The notes under the pieces: generated by a model
What the model was told of the DNA's origin: nothing
The model's database searches: none
Seen by the model: the letters and a program-made list of their open reading frames with translations, nothing else
Position numbers and translations under genes: made by a program
Shown: piece after piece, positions 17,476 through 25,982 of the stretch
Numbering within the stretch: position 1 is the first letter of the stretch
Layout of the letters: each line of letters begins with the position of its first letter
NCBI GenBank assembly: GCA_026936105.1
Contig: JAIXKI010000002.1
Location: 588,713-652,712, forward strand
Direction: 5' to 3'
DNA length: 64,000 nucleotides
Source: Chitinophagales bacterium
GTDB lineage: Bacteria; Bacteroidota; Bacteroidia; Chitinophagales; Chitinophagaceae

Positions 17476-17986
17476 CATTATGAATGATCTCTCCCAGCTC
17501 TGCATCAAATAGTCCGTAAGAACCATACTCCACCACACGCCCCAGTTCTTTTCCTGCTTTCATAACAATGATGGTGGGAACATTTTCAATGTTCAATGCT
17601 TCACAAAGATGACTCAGCGTTTTTTTATTCCTGTCCACCCCGATCAGGGTGACATGATCCTGCGGAAAGCCGGCTGCATCCAGCAGTGCATAAAATTTCG
17701 GGATAATAAAATGAGAATCTTCACACCAGGTTCCCATGAACACCAGAAACTCCAGGGAGTCTTTGTTTTTTTTCAGTTCATCCACCGCGGATTTGCTGGG
17801 AGTGTAGTTCTCCAGGTTCTCTGCATACCATTTAAAGGAAGTGTCGCTTATCAATACCTGGCGGGAGATGATCCCTTTATATGTTTTTTCATTGGGCTGT
17901 TCCGAAAAAACTTCATACTGGTATTGTGAAAATGCTTCCATGCCTGCGATCGTGATCAGGGCAAGCAGCAATGTGATCTTTTTCAT
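17459..17986 (-). CDS. Secreted thioredoxin-fold protein with CxxS site
   Basis: A 175-residue protein with signal peptide MKKITLLLALITIAGMEAFSQ. The thioredoxin-fold strand VFMGTWCEDSHFIIPKF has Cys88 and Ser91, so the resolving cysteine of a normal CxxC site is replaced. The cis-proline region NIENVPTIIVMKAGKELGR is intact. A single-cysteine site suggests isomerase-like or binding activity rather than full disulfide exchange. The last 17 bases overlap the convergent mscS gene. Confidence 0.75.
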   Translation of the reverse strand: MKKITLLLALITIAGMEAFSQYQYEVFSEQPNEKTYKGIISRQVLISDTSFKWYAENLENYTPSKSAVDELKKNKDSLEFLVFMGTWCEDSHFIIPKFYALLDAAGFPQDHVTLIGVDRNKKTLSHLCEALNIENVPTIIVMKAGKELGRVVEYGSYGLFDAELGEIIHNATASR

Positions 17987-18074
17987 GAATGAAAATTAAG
18001 TGAGGAACAAATGTAATTATGATAGACGGAAAGAGGAAGCCAGCCTTGTTAAAGTTGCAGCGGCAGAAAATTAT

Positions 18075-18632
18075 TTACAGCTCCGATTTCAACTGTTGCA
18101 GGAAGAGTTTCAGGTTTTCCAGTGATTGGATGGCCACAAATTTTTCTTCTGCTTTTTTATTTTTTTTCAGGTATTCTTTGGCGCCTTCAATGGTGAATTT
18201 CCTGCGGCGTAGCAGGTCGTAAATCAACACTAGGTTCTTTACATCTATCGGTCGGAAGAATCGGTCGCCTTTCCGGTTTTTCTTGGGCTTCAGTATATCG
18301 AATTCGGTTTCCCAGTAACGGATCAGTGACTGGTTCACCCGGAACATGGTGGCCACTTCACCGATGGGATAATATTGTTTTTGAAACAGGGTCTCATCAT
18401 CGGGTATCTGAATAAGGTCCACATCCTGGTTCAGGCTTTTCAGAGAACGGCGGCCCCGCGCAGATACAGGCTTCACCTGGTCTTTCACTTTTACTATAGG
18501 CCCGGTCTTCTGAAGTTTTTCTTTTTTCAATTCATTGTCCTTTTTTTCCGGGACAGAGATCACCGGCATTTCAGCAGTTTCGTTTCCGGCAGTGGCAAAG
18601 TCAAGTGTGATCTGAGTTAAAGTTCTTCCCAT
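18075..18632 (-). CDS. MerR-family transcriptional regulator
   Basis: A 185-residue protein. After a 75-residue variable, Lys/Glu-rich N-terminus comes a MerR-type winged helix: YYPIGEVATMFRVNQSLIRYWETEF, then LKPKKNRKGDRFFRPIDVKNLVLIYDLL. The C-terminal part continues as a long helix. Such proteins bind promoter DNA as dimers, but no ligand cysteines or effector domain is seen. The target is unknown. The M23 gene upstream on the same strand is 67 bases away. Confidence 0.85.
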   Translation of the reverse strand: MGRTLTQITLDFATAGNETAEMPVISVPEKKDNELKKEKLQKTGPIVKVKDQVKPVSARGRRSLKSLNQDVDLIQIPDDETLFQKQYYPIGEVATMFRVNQSLIRYWETEFDILKPKKNRKGDRFFRPIDVKNLVLIYDLLRRRKFTIEGAKEYLKKNKKAEEKFVAIQSLENLKLFLQQLKSEL

Positions 18633-18699
18633 AATTCACTGTAAAGATAGTAATGTATCAGGGCGGGTAGCGGTAAAATGTGTATTGTGGAAAAATTCC

Positions 18700-19671
18700 T
18701 TAATCCAGACTTTGATTGGAAGCAGCCACTTGTTTCAGCAAACGGTCAAACTGTTCCGGCGTCAGGTCATTATAAAAAAAGTAAACTGGATCGAGGCGCT
18801 GCCCGTTTTTATGCACTTCATAATGGCAGTGTGGCCCTGTTGATTTGCCGGTGCTACCTACATAGCCAATCACTTCACCGCGTTTTACCAGTTGGCCCAC
18901 CCTGGCTTTCACCCGCAGCATGTGGCCGTATAATGTTTCGTAGCCATAGCCATGATTGATGATGACATGATTGCCGTAACCATTGTGTGTGTTACCCGCA
19001 GTAGTGACGATCCCGTCTGCAGTGGCATAGATGGGAGTGCCCGCCGGAGCAGAAAAATCGAGGCCCTGGTGCATCTTCACTGTTTTATAGATCGGGTCAA
19101 TGCGGTGGCCAAAACCGGAAGCAATGCGGTGAAGGTCTTTATTGCTCACGGGCTGAATGGCAGGAGTATGTGCCAATATTTTTTCCTTGTCTTTAAGTAG
19201 GTTGTCCAGTTCATCATACGACCTTTTTTCTGCAAGCATGCGGCTGCTCAGCGTGTTGATCGTTCCGATTATGGAAGAAAACAATACGTTATTTTCCATT
19301 CCCTCAACGGAAGTGGTCTCCATCTGTTTTTCCAGCTCACTGGCCCTTACGCTGTCCGGTATCGGGTTGGCCTCAAAAATGGTGCGGTAGATATTATTGT
19401 CTCTTTTTTCCAGCTCCAGCATCTGATCGTTCATGGTGGAAAGACGGTCATAAAGCTCTGTGTATTTGTCAGACAACTGCTCATACCTTATGCGCAAAAG
19501 TTTTTCATTTGGCGAGCCGATGAACCTGAAGGCGACGAATGAAATGATGGCGGCAGTGACAAAAGCTGCGGCAAGAAATCCAAAGACACGGAGCAATTTC
19601 ACCCGCAACGGAGTTTCCAGTTTTTCGTAGCGAAGCGTATTTGAATTGTAATAATATTTAATCTTCTTCAT
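18700..19671 (-). CDS. Membrane-anchored M23 peptidase
   Basis: A 323-residue protein. A basic N-terminus (MKKIKYYYNSNTLRYEK) precedes one membrane segment (about residues 28-50), a coiled-coil-rich stretch (about 55-165) and a C-terminal M23 domain: GFGHRIDPIYKTVKMHQGLDFSAP with the HxxxD ligands, GNHVIINHGYG and GPHCHYEV with the HxH pair. The layout is that of peptidoglycan hydrolases or divisome regulators. The frame continues 69 codons further upstream, but the ATG at 19671 begins the typical family start and lies about 83 bases from the predicted transcription start. Confidence 0.9.
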   Translation of the reverse strand: MKKIKYYYNSNTLRYEKLETPLRVKLLRVFGFLAAAFVTAAIISFVAFRFIGSPNEKLLRIRYEQLSDKYTELYDRLSTMNDQMLELEKRDNNIYRTIFEANPIPDSVRASELEKQMETTSVEGMENNVLFSSIIGTINTLSSRMLAEKRSYDELDNLLKDKEKILAHTPAIQPVSNKDLHRIASGFGHRIDPIYKTVKMHQGLDFSAPAGTPIYATADGIVTTAGNTHNGYGNHVIINHGYGYETLYGHMLRVKARVGQLVKRGEVIGYVGSTGKSTGPHCHYEVHKNGQRLDPVYFFYNDLTPEQFDRLLKQVAASNQSLD

Positions 19672-19971
19672 CAGGATAGTTATTTGGTGTTCTCTATAGA
19701 TCAAAAAACATCCGAATCTGTTACCTTTGCATACCTGTAAAAGTTCCTGTGGGAAACAAATATAGCCCGATATACAGCAAAAATCAACCCATAATCGGCA
19801 TCCGGAAAAGATTGAAAAAATAAATATGTCTCTCACCTCTGATAAACAATCGGTTTTGGCCTTTAAAGGCTCCGGCACTGCATATTCACACGCTGTTTTT
19901 AACGGATGGATACAACATAAAAGGGCTTGTTTTTCTCATTTATTCATCACACATCATTTACCTGTCACCTT
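19672..19971. other. Divergent intergenic region M23 / alaS
   Basis: A 300-base spacer. It holds the M23 promoter, a plus-strand TACCTTTG box at 19722-19729 that would give alaS a leader of about 240 bases, and a 12-base palindrome GCCTTTAAAGGC at 19859-19870. No T-box-like or coding structure was recognised. Confidence 0.5.
19757..19787 (-). promoter_or_regulatory. Promoter of the membrane M23 peptidase gene
   Basis: On the minus strand TTG (19787-19785), a 20-base spacer and TATATTTG (19764-19757) match the Bacteroidota consensus exactly. The transcript should start near 19754, leaving a leader of about 83 bases. Confidence 0.75.
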
Positions 19972-22608
19972 ATGACCAGCGCAGAGATAAGAAATGCTTT
20001 TTTGGATTTTTTCAGATCAAAAGGCCATGAGATCGTCCCTTCTGCCCCCATCGTGGTCAAGAATGACCCGACACTGATGTTCACCAATGCGGGAATGAAC
20101 CAGTTCAAGGATTATTTTCTCGGAAATAAAAAGCCAAAACACAACAGGGTGGCGGACACACAAAAGTGCCTGCGGGTGAGCGGCAAGCACAATGACCTGG
20201 AAGAAGTGGGAGTGGATACCTATCATCATACTATGTTTGAGATGCTGGGCAACTGGAGCTTTGGCGATCCTGCCCGACCGGAAGCCGGCTATTTTAAGAA
20301 AGAAGCCATAGCCTGGAGCTGGGAATTGCTCACAGAGGTTTATCAATTAGACAAAAGCAGGCTGTATGTTACCGTTTTTGAAGGAGATGAAAAAGAAGGA
20401 TTGCCCAAAGATGAGGAAGCATATAATGAATGGAAGAAATGGCTGCCGGAAGACAGGATACTGATGGGCTCCAAAAAAGATAATTTTTGGGAAATGGGAG
20501 ACACCGGCCCCTGCGGCCCCTGCACCGAGATTCATTATGACTCCCGCCCCGAAGCAAATGATGACGGACATTCCCTGGTGAACAATGATGACACCGGAAA
20601 AGTAGTGGAGATCTGGAACAATGTTTTCATCCAGTTCAACCGTTTAAAAGACGGCACACTGGAAACCCTGCCTGCCAAACATGTGGACACCGGAATGGGA
20701 TTGGAAAGGCTGGTAAGAATTCTTCAAAACAAGGTGTCCAATTATGATACGGATATTTTTACGGGTATTATTGAAGAAACAGAAAAGATCACCGGGAAAA
20801 AATATAATGCGGATGCCTCTGCCTCATCTGCCGTTGGCGGTAAGGAAGCTATTGCATTCAGGGTGGTGGCAGATCATATCCGTGCCATTTCATTCACCAT
20901 TGCAGATGGGCAACTGCCTTCCAATACCGGAGCAGGCTATGTGATACGGCGCATTCTCAGAAGAGCGGTCCGTTATTATTATTCTTACCTGGATTATAAA
21001 CAGCCTTTGTTGAACCGGCTTGTTCCTTTGCTGGGCAGGCAGTTTGAAAATGTTTTTCCTGAGCTGTTGCAGCAAAAAGATTTTGTAAGCAGGGTGGTGA
21101 GGGAAGAAGAAGATGCTTTCTTAAAGACCGTGGAAAAAGGATTGGCAATGCTGCATGATGCTTCTTCGGATATTTCAGGCGAAGAGGCATTCAAGCTGTA
21201 TGACACCTACGGCTTCCCCATTGACCTGACCCGGCTGGTGGCAAAAGAGAAAGGCCTGGCGGTTGATGAAAAAGGATTTGAAGCAGAGATGGAGAAACAA
21301 AGGTCAAGGAGCCGTGCCGCCACTTCAGTGGATGCGGGCGACTGGATCGTGCTGGATGATTATTCATTGAATGAATTTGTAGGTTATGACAGCCTGGAGA
21401 TCAAAACAAGGGTGATCAAATACAGAAAGATAAAAGCGAAAGGAAAAGAATCTTACCAATGGGTGCTGGAAGCAACGCCTTTTTATGCAGAAAGCGGAGG
21501 GCAGGTGGGCGACACCGGTGAGCTGGATTTCGGAAATGAGAAGATCAGGGTAACCGATACCAAAAAAGAGAATGACCTTATCATTCATTTTACGGACCAT
21601 CTGCCTGCAGATGTCTCCGGGCCTGTAAAGGCAAAAGTGGATGCTGCCAGGAGAAGGAACATCATGCTGCATCATTCGGCCACTCACCTGGTACATGTGG
21701 CATTAAGAAAAGTGCTGGGGACCCATGTTGCGCAAAAAGGCTCATTGGTAAATGATGAAAGGCTGCGTTTTGATTTTTCCCATTTTGCAAAGATGACCGG
21801 CGAAGAGATCGCAAAAGTGGAAGCGATGGTGAATGAGAAGATACGGGAGAATATCCCGGTGGTGATCACCGAGATGCCTAAGGAAGAAGCGCTGAAGATG
21901 GGAGCCATGGCCTTGTTCGGCGAAAAATATGGGGATGTGGTACGGGTGGTGATCATTGACCCCACCTATTCCATTGAATTGTGCGGCGGCACCCATGTTG
22001 GCGCCACCGGCGAACTGGGGTCGTTCAGGATCGTACACGAAACAGCGGTGGCTGCCGGTGTGCGCAGGATAGAAGCGGTAAGCGGAAAGAAGGCAGAAGA
22101 ATATGTCAATGAGCAGATGAATATGCTGCAGCAGGTCAGGATGCTTCTGAAGAACCCGAAAGACATTCTGAAAATGACCGAAGGCCTGATAGAGGAGAAT
22201 GCTGCATTAAAGAAACACATAGAGAACCTGGAAGCCCGGCAACTGGTCGGCATCAGGAATGAACTGTTGAAAAAAGATGAACTGATCGGCCTGGTGAATT
22301 TCATTGGCGATATCGTGGAAGTGCCGTCGCCGGATTCATTGAAGAAGCTCTGCTTTGACCTGAAAGGCCATATCAAAGATGCGGTCATTGTTTTGGCCGC
22401 CAACATCAATGGCAAGCCCCATGTGGCCATCACCATATCCGACAATGTGGTGGCAGCAAAGAACCTGGATGCCGGGAAGATCATCAGGGAACAGGTGGCT
22501 TCGCTGATCAAAGGCGGTGGCGGCGGGCAGAAAAATTTTGCCACGGCGGGTGGATCCGATGCCGGCAGGCTGGATCGGGTGATTGAACAGGTAAAGTCTC
22601 ATTTATAA
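19972..22608 (+). CDS. alaS: Alanyl-tRNA synthetase
   Basis: An 878-residue class II synthetase that charges tRNA-Ala. MTSAEIRNAFLDFFRSKGHEIVPSAPIVV is the canonical start, and the catalytic NDPTLMFTNAGMNQFK and GDTGPCGPCTEIHYD are clear. The editing domain carries HHSATHL and CGGTHVGATGE zinc ligands, and the C-terminal DHHA1 part ends with GGGGGQKNFATAGG. The frame is open for 45 bases before ATG 19972 via a TTG, but homology starts at the ATG. All key residues appear intact. Confidence 0.97.
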   Translation: MTSAEIRNAFLDFFRSKGHEIVPSAPIVVKNDPTLMFTNAGMNQFKDYFLGNKKPKHNRVADTQKCLRVSGKHNDLEEVGVDTYHHTMFEMLGNWSFGDPARPEAGYFKKEAIAWSWELLTEVYQLDKSRLYVTVFEGDEKEGLPKDEEAYNEWKKWLPEDRILMGSKKDNFWEMGDTGPCGPCTEIHYDSRPEANDDGHSLVNNDDTGKVVEIWNNVFIQFNRLKDGTLETLPAKHVDTGMGLERLVRILQNKVSNYDTDIFTGIIEETEKITGKKYNADASASSAVGGKEAIAFRVVADHIRAISFTIADGQLPSNTGAGYVIRRILRRAVRYYYSYLDYKQPLLNRLVPLLGRQFENVFPELLQQKDFVSRVVREEEDAFLKTVEKGLAMLHDASSDISGEEAFKLYDTYGFPIDLTRLVAKEKGLAVDEKGFEAEMEKQRSRSRAATSVDAGDWIVLDDYSLNEFVGYDSLEIKTRVIKYRKIKAKGKESYQWVLEATPFYAESGGQVGDTGELDFGNEKIRVTDTKKENDLIIHFTDHLPADVSGPVKAKVDAARRRNIMLHHSATHLVHVALRKVLGTHVAQKGSLVNDERLRFDFSHFAKMTGEEIAKVEAMVNEKIRENIPVVITEMPKEEALKMGAMALFGEKYGDVVRVVIIDPTYSIELCGGTHVGATGELGSFRIVHETAVAAGVRRIEAVSGKKAEEYVNEQMNMLQQVRMLLKNPKDILKMTEGLIEENAALKKHIENLEARQLVGIRNELLKKDELIGLVNFIGDIVEVPSPDSLKKLCFDLKGHIKDAVIVLAANINGKPHVAITISDNVVAAKNLDAGKIIREQVASLIKGGGGGQKNFATAGGSDAGRLDRVIEQVKSHL

Positions 22609-22637
22609 GTAAGATTTTCGTAATAGTTCCGGGTTTT

Positions 22638-23168
22638 ATGAATTTCATTATCACTACAGAACGGCTTTCGCTTTGCAGCTTTACAAAGGAAGATGCATCG
22701 TTGATCTATGAGCTCAACCTTGACCCTGAAGTTATTCGTTATACTCAAGACCCGGTAACAGATTTGAGTCATGCGCAACAGATATTGGAACAGGTTATTT
22801 TACCGCAGTATGATCTGTATGGTTATGGCCGTTGGGCCGTTTATCTGAAATCATCATCAGAGTTTGTCGGCTGGTGCGGGCTGAAATACATTCCACAAAG
22901 AGATGAGATTGACCTCGGCTATCGTTTTAAAAAGCAATACTGGGGAATGGGCTATGCTACAGAAGCGGCCCGGGCATGTATCAGGTATGGATTTGATAAG
23001 AGGAACATTAAAAAGATCGTTGGAAGAGCTGCACCGGAAAACATTGCGTCTGTTCAGGTATTAAAAAAATGTGGGATGAATTTTCTTGCAGAAGAATTGG
23101 TGGATGGACTTATAGCAATGACCTATGAAATAGCTAATCCGTCTTTCCCAGCTATCCATAGTCTTTAA
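22638..23168 (+). CDS. GNAT-family N-acetyltransferase
   Basis: A 176-residue protein with the RimJ/RimL-type GNAT pattern: TTERLSLCSFTKEDASLIYELN at the start, IDLGYRFKKQYWGMGYATEAARACI as the acetyl-CoA-binding loop, and AAPENIASVQVLKKCGM before the C-terminus. The substrate cannot be told from the sequence. It lies 29 bases after alaS and may be read with it. Confidence 0.88.
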   Translation: MNFIITTERLSLCSFTKEDASLIYELNLDPEVIRYTQDPVTDLSHAQQILEQVILPQYDLYGYGRWAVYLKSSSEFVGWCGLKYIPQRDEIDLGYRFKKQYWGMGYATEAARACIRYGFDKRNIKKIVGRAAPENIASVQVLKKCGMNFLAEELVDGLIAMTYEIANPSFPAIHSL

Positions 23169-23312
23169 TAAGAATAAAAAAGACTGATTGCTATCCTAAG
23201 TCTGTGACTCAGGATGGTTTTGCAAGCCTGGCGCAACCCACTCGTTGTTGGTAAATTTATTCCGTTCATCCTCCGCTTTTACCCTTCAAACCTTCCCGTT
23301 ATTTAACATTTC

Positions 23313-23350
23313 CGAAATATTTCGTATTTCAGGAATTGTTCCTATATTTG
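23313..23350 (+). promoter_or_regulatory. Promoter and 12-base palindrome before the double-PDZ gene
   Basis: TATATTTG at 23343-23350 is a perfect -7 box, with transcript start near 23353 and ATG at 23395. Directly upstream, covering the -33 position, is the perfect palindrome CGAAATATTTCG (23313-23324). It is well placed to be an operator. The leader also contains TACG and CGTA arms around eight adenines. Confidence 0.6.
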
Positions 23351-23394
23351 ACCTACGAAAAAAAACGTAATTCATTTTTTAAAATCTTAGAATC

Positions 23395-24423
23395 ATGAAA
23401 CGTGCAGTAAAAAAGCTTTCGGTATTTGCTATCGGTGCTGCCCTGATGGCCCCTGTTTCTTTGTGGGCACAGAATGATAAAAAACAGGATCAGCAGCAGG
23501 ATAGGTCCGAAACAGAAGTGATCACGATCACCCGCAAAGGAGATAAAAGCGGAAAGACCACCGTGGAGATCGATGGCGATAAGATCACCGTGAACGGAAA
23601 ACCTGTAGATGAACTGAAGAACGGCGACATCACCGTACGCCGCAACACTATTCGGAATTTCCGTGGCAATTCGCTTAACCGCAGAGGCGATGGTGGTGTG
23701 ACTGTAATGGGCACAAGAGTAAACAGGGCTATGCTGGGTGTCACCACCGATAAGACCAAAGACGGCGCAGAGATCCGGAGCGTAAGCGACGGAAGCGCAG
23801 CTCAAAAAGCAGGGCTGAAAGAAAAAGATGTGATCACCAAAGTTGACGATCAGAAGATCTCGGACCCCGATGACCTTTCCAAGGCGATCGGAAAATATAA
23901 ACCCGGCGATAAGGTTAAGATCACTTTTCTCAGGGATAATAAAGAGCAGACCGTTACGGCAGAACTGACCCAATGGTCCGGTGCGGACCTGTACAATCTG
24001 TACACTAATCCCGGCGATGCTTATGGCCTGGGCCAAAAAATTCCTGACATGAAGAACTTTTATGAAGTGATACCCCAACTTGAACAGGCATTACCCCGGA
24101 TGAAAGGAAGGAACTGGGATCAAATGTTTAACACTCTTACCGGCCGGCCGAGGCTTGGGTTATCTGTTCAGGATACCGACAATGGCAAAGGAGTAAAGGT
24201 GATAGATGTGGATGATGACAGCAATGCCGGCAAAGCAGGACTTAAGGAAGGAGATATCATCACCGACATTGATGGCAAGGCAGTGAACAGCGCTGATGAA
24301 GTGGCAAAAATCGTCAGGGACAATATGGATAAAACTTCGCTGATGTTTAAAATTCAACGCAACGGAAAGACCCAGAACATTGAAGTGAAAGTTCCGAGAA
24401 AATTAAAAACAGCAGATCTGTAA
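23395..24423 (+). CDS. Secreted double-PDZ protein
   Basis: A 342-residue exported protein (signal peptide about 1-25, ending LWAQ) with two PDZ domains, about residues 105-195 and 250-330. Both have the SAAQKAGLKEKDVITKVDDQ / NAGKAGLKEGDIITDIDGK pattern with a carboxylate-binding loop (MLGVTT and RLGLSVQ). The DegP-like protease domain is absent. It could be an adaptor or sensor in the envelope. A clear terminator follows at 24448. The palindrome-bearing promoter upstream suggests regulation. Confidence 0.82.
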   Translation: MKRAVKKLSVFAIGAALMAPVSLWAQNDKKQDQQQDRSETEVITITRKGDKSGKTTVEIDGDKITVNGKPVDELKNGDITVRRNTIRNFRGNSLNRRGDGGVTVMGTRVNRAMLGVTTDKTKDGAEIRSVSDGSAAQKAGLKEKDVITKVDDQKISDPDDLSKAIGKYKPGDKVKITFLRDNKEQTVTAELTQWSGADLYNLYTNPGDAYGLGQKIPDMKNFYEVIPQLEQALPRMKGRNWDQMFNTLTGRPRLGLSVQDTDNGKGVKVIDVDDDSNAGKAGLKEGDIITDIDGKAVNSADEVAKIVRDNMDKTSLMFKIQRNGKTQNIEVKVPRKLKTADL

Positions 24424-24447
24424 AACGCTATAAATAAAAAAACACTT

Positions 24448-24484
24448 ACCCCGGATCAGCTGCAGTTGGCCGGGGTTTGTTTTT
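24448..24484 (+). terminator. Rho-independent terminator of the PDZ gene
   Basis: A 7-bp stem, ACCCCGG at 24448-24454 and CCGGGGT at 24470-24476, with a 15-base loop, is followed by TTGTTTTT at 24477-24484. It ends 24 bases after the PDZ stop codon. Confidence 0.8.
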
Positions 24485-24516
24485 GGCAGGGGGCAGATGT
24501 AAAAGGGTTACCTTTG
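24483..24516 (+). promoter_or_regulatory. gatB promoter
   Basis: TTG at 24483-24485 lies 23 bases before TACCTTTG at 24509-24516, slightly longer than the usual spacing. The -33 TTG sits in the T-tract of the preceding terminator. The gatB ATG follows at 24528. Confidence 0.6.
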
Positions 24517-24527
24517 CCCTCCCGGAA

Positions 24528-25982
24528 ATGAAAAGAGAAGATCACGGATATGAGACGGTGATAGGCCTTGAGGTGCATGCTCAATTGCTTACCGAGAGTA
24601 AGCTGTTTTGCGGCGACAGTACTGCATTCGGATTGGGGCCGAATACTTCAGTCAGCCCGATAACGCTGGCACATCCGGGCACTTTGCCCAAAATGAACCG
24701 AAAGGCGATAGAGCTGGCGGTAAGAATGGGATTGGTTTGTCATTGTGAGATCGTGAAGAAAAATTATTTTGTACGCAAGAATTATTTTTATCCTGACCTT
24801 CCCAAAGGATACCAGGTATCGCAGCACAGCACTCCCATCTGCAAGGGAGGTTACATTACCATAAAGACAGCTTCGGGCACTAAAGATATTATGCTGAACC
24901 GCATTCATCTTGAAGAGGATGCAGGAAAGAGCCTGCATGATGTGGACCCTGAAAACACCTGCATTGATCATAACCGTGCAGGCACGCCTCTTATTGAGAT
25001 GGTGACCGAGCCCTGCATCAACAGCAGCGAAGAGGCTTTTGCTTTTATGACCGGGCTGCGCAAACTCGTTCGCTATCTTGATGTTTGTGATGGCAATATG
25101 GAAGAAGGAAGCCTGAGATGCGATGTAAATATTTCGGTAAGAAAGACAGGCGAAAAAAAGCTGGGAACAAAAGTGGAGATCAAGAACCTGAATTCGATCA
25201 GGAACATAAGAAGGGCAATAGAGTATGAAGAACAGAGACTGATCCGTTGCCTTCAATCCGGGGAAACGATCCTGCAGCAGACAAGGGGCTTTGATGCGGG
25301 CAGCGGAACCACTTACCCGATAAGAGACAAGGAGGAAGCGGATGATTACCGCTATTTTCCCGAGCCTGACCTCACACCTTTTCATTTAAGTGATGAGTTC
25401 GTCAGCGGGATCAGCAAAAGCATACCTTCTCTGCCGGAAGAAAAGGCTCGTGAATATGTTACCCGGTATGCCCTTACTGAAAATGAAGCCGAAGTATTGG
25501 TTGAGGAAAAAGACTTTGCCGCTTATTTTGATGCAGTGGTGAAACACACTTCACATTACAAGCCTGCGGCCAACTGGATGCTGGGACCGGTGAGATCATG
25601 GCTTAATGAAAACAAGACAGAGATAAGTTCTTTTCCTTTGCATCCAGGACAGCTTGCTGAACTGATCGGCCTTGTTGAATCAGGAAAGATCAGTTTTTCT
25701 ACTGCTTCTTCAAAAGTGTTTCCGGTTCTGACAACGGATCCTTTACGTTCTCCGGGCAGTGTGGTTTCGGAAATGGACCTGGCTCAGCAGTCCGATATTT
25801 CTTTTCTTCAACCCATAGTTGAGGAAGTGTTGAATAAATTTGCATCAAAAGTTTCCGAGTATAAAAAGGGGAAAAAGGGTTTGCTGGCCTTGTTTGTCGG
25901 CGAAGTGATGAAAAGGACAAAAGGAAAAGCAGATCCTGAAGTGACCAATCAGTTAATTTTAGAAAATCTTAAATCAAAATAA
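24528..25982 (+). CDS. gatB: Glutamyl/aspartyl-tRNA amidotransferase subunit B
   Basis: A 484-residue protein that, with GatA and GatC, converts misacylated Glu-tRNA-Gln or Asp-tRNA-Asn. YETVIGLEVHAQLLTESKLFC is diagnostic, as are HPGTLPKMNRKAIELAV, LPKGYQVSQHSTPIC and the RCDVNISVRK motif. The C-terminal YqeY-like region is present (about 340-484). The ATG at 24528, just after the promoter, is preferred over a TTG 51 bases upstream. Its stop shares one base with the next ATG (TAATG). GatA and GatC are elsewhere. Confidence 0.96.
   Translation: MKREDHGYETVIGLEVHAQLLTESKLFCGDSTAFGLGPNTSVSPITLAHPGTLPKMNRKAIELAVRMGLVCHCEIVKKNYFVRKNYFYPDLPKGYQVSQHSTPICKGGYITIKTASGTKDIMLNRIHLEEDAGKSLHDVDPENTCIDHNRAGTPLIEMVTEPCINSSEEAFAFMTGLRKLVRYLDVCDGNMEEGSLRCDVNISVRKTGEKKLGTKVEIKNLNSIRNIRRAIEYEEQRLIRCLQSGETILQQTRGFDAGSGTTYPIRDKEEADDYRYFPEPDLTPFHLSDEFVSGISKSIPSLPEEKAREYVTRYALTENEAEVLVEEKDFAAYFDAVVKHTSHYKPAANWMLGPVRSWLNENKTEISSFPLHPGQLAELIGLVESGKISFSTASSKVFPVLTTDPLRSPGSVVSEMDLAQQSDISFLQPIVEEVLNKFASKVSEYKKGKKGLLALFVGEVMKRTKGKADPEVTNQLILENLKSK

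Noticed and set aside
19801-19971. T-box or amino-acid leader for alaS
   Set aside because: No specifier-like or antiterminator structure was seen, and Bacteroidota generally lack T-boxes; only a palindrome is present.
24648-25385. 245-codon open frame antisense to gatB
   Set aside because: No domain signature and complete overlap with an intact essential gene; a shadow frame.
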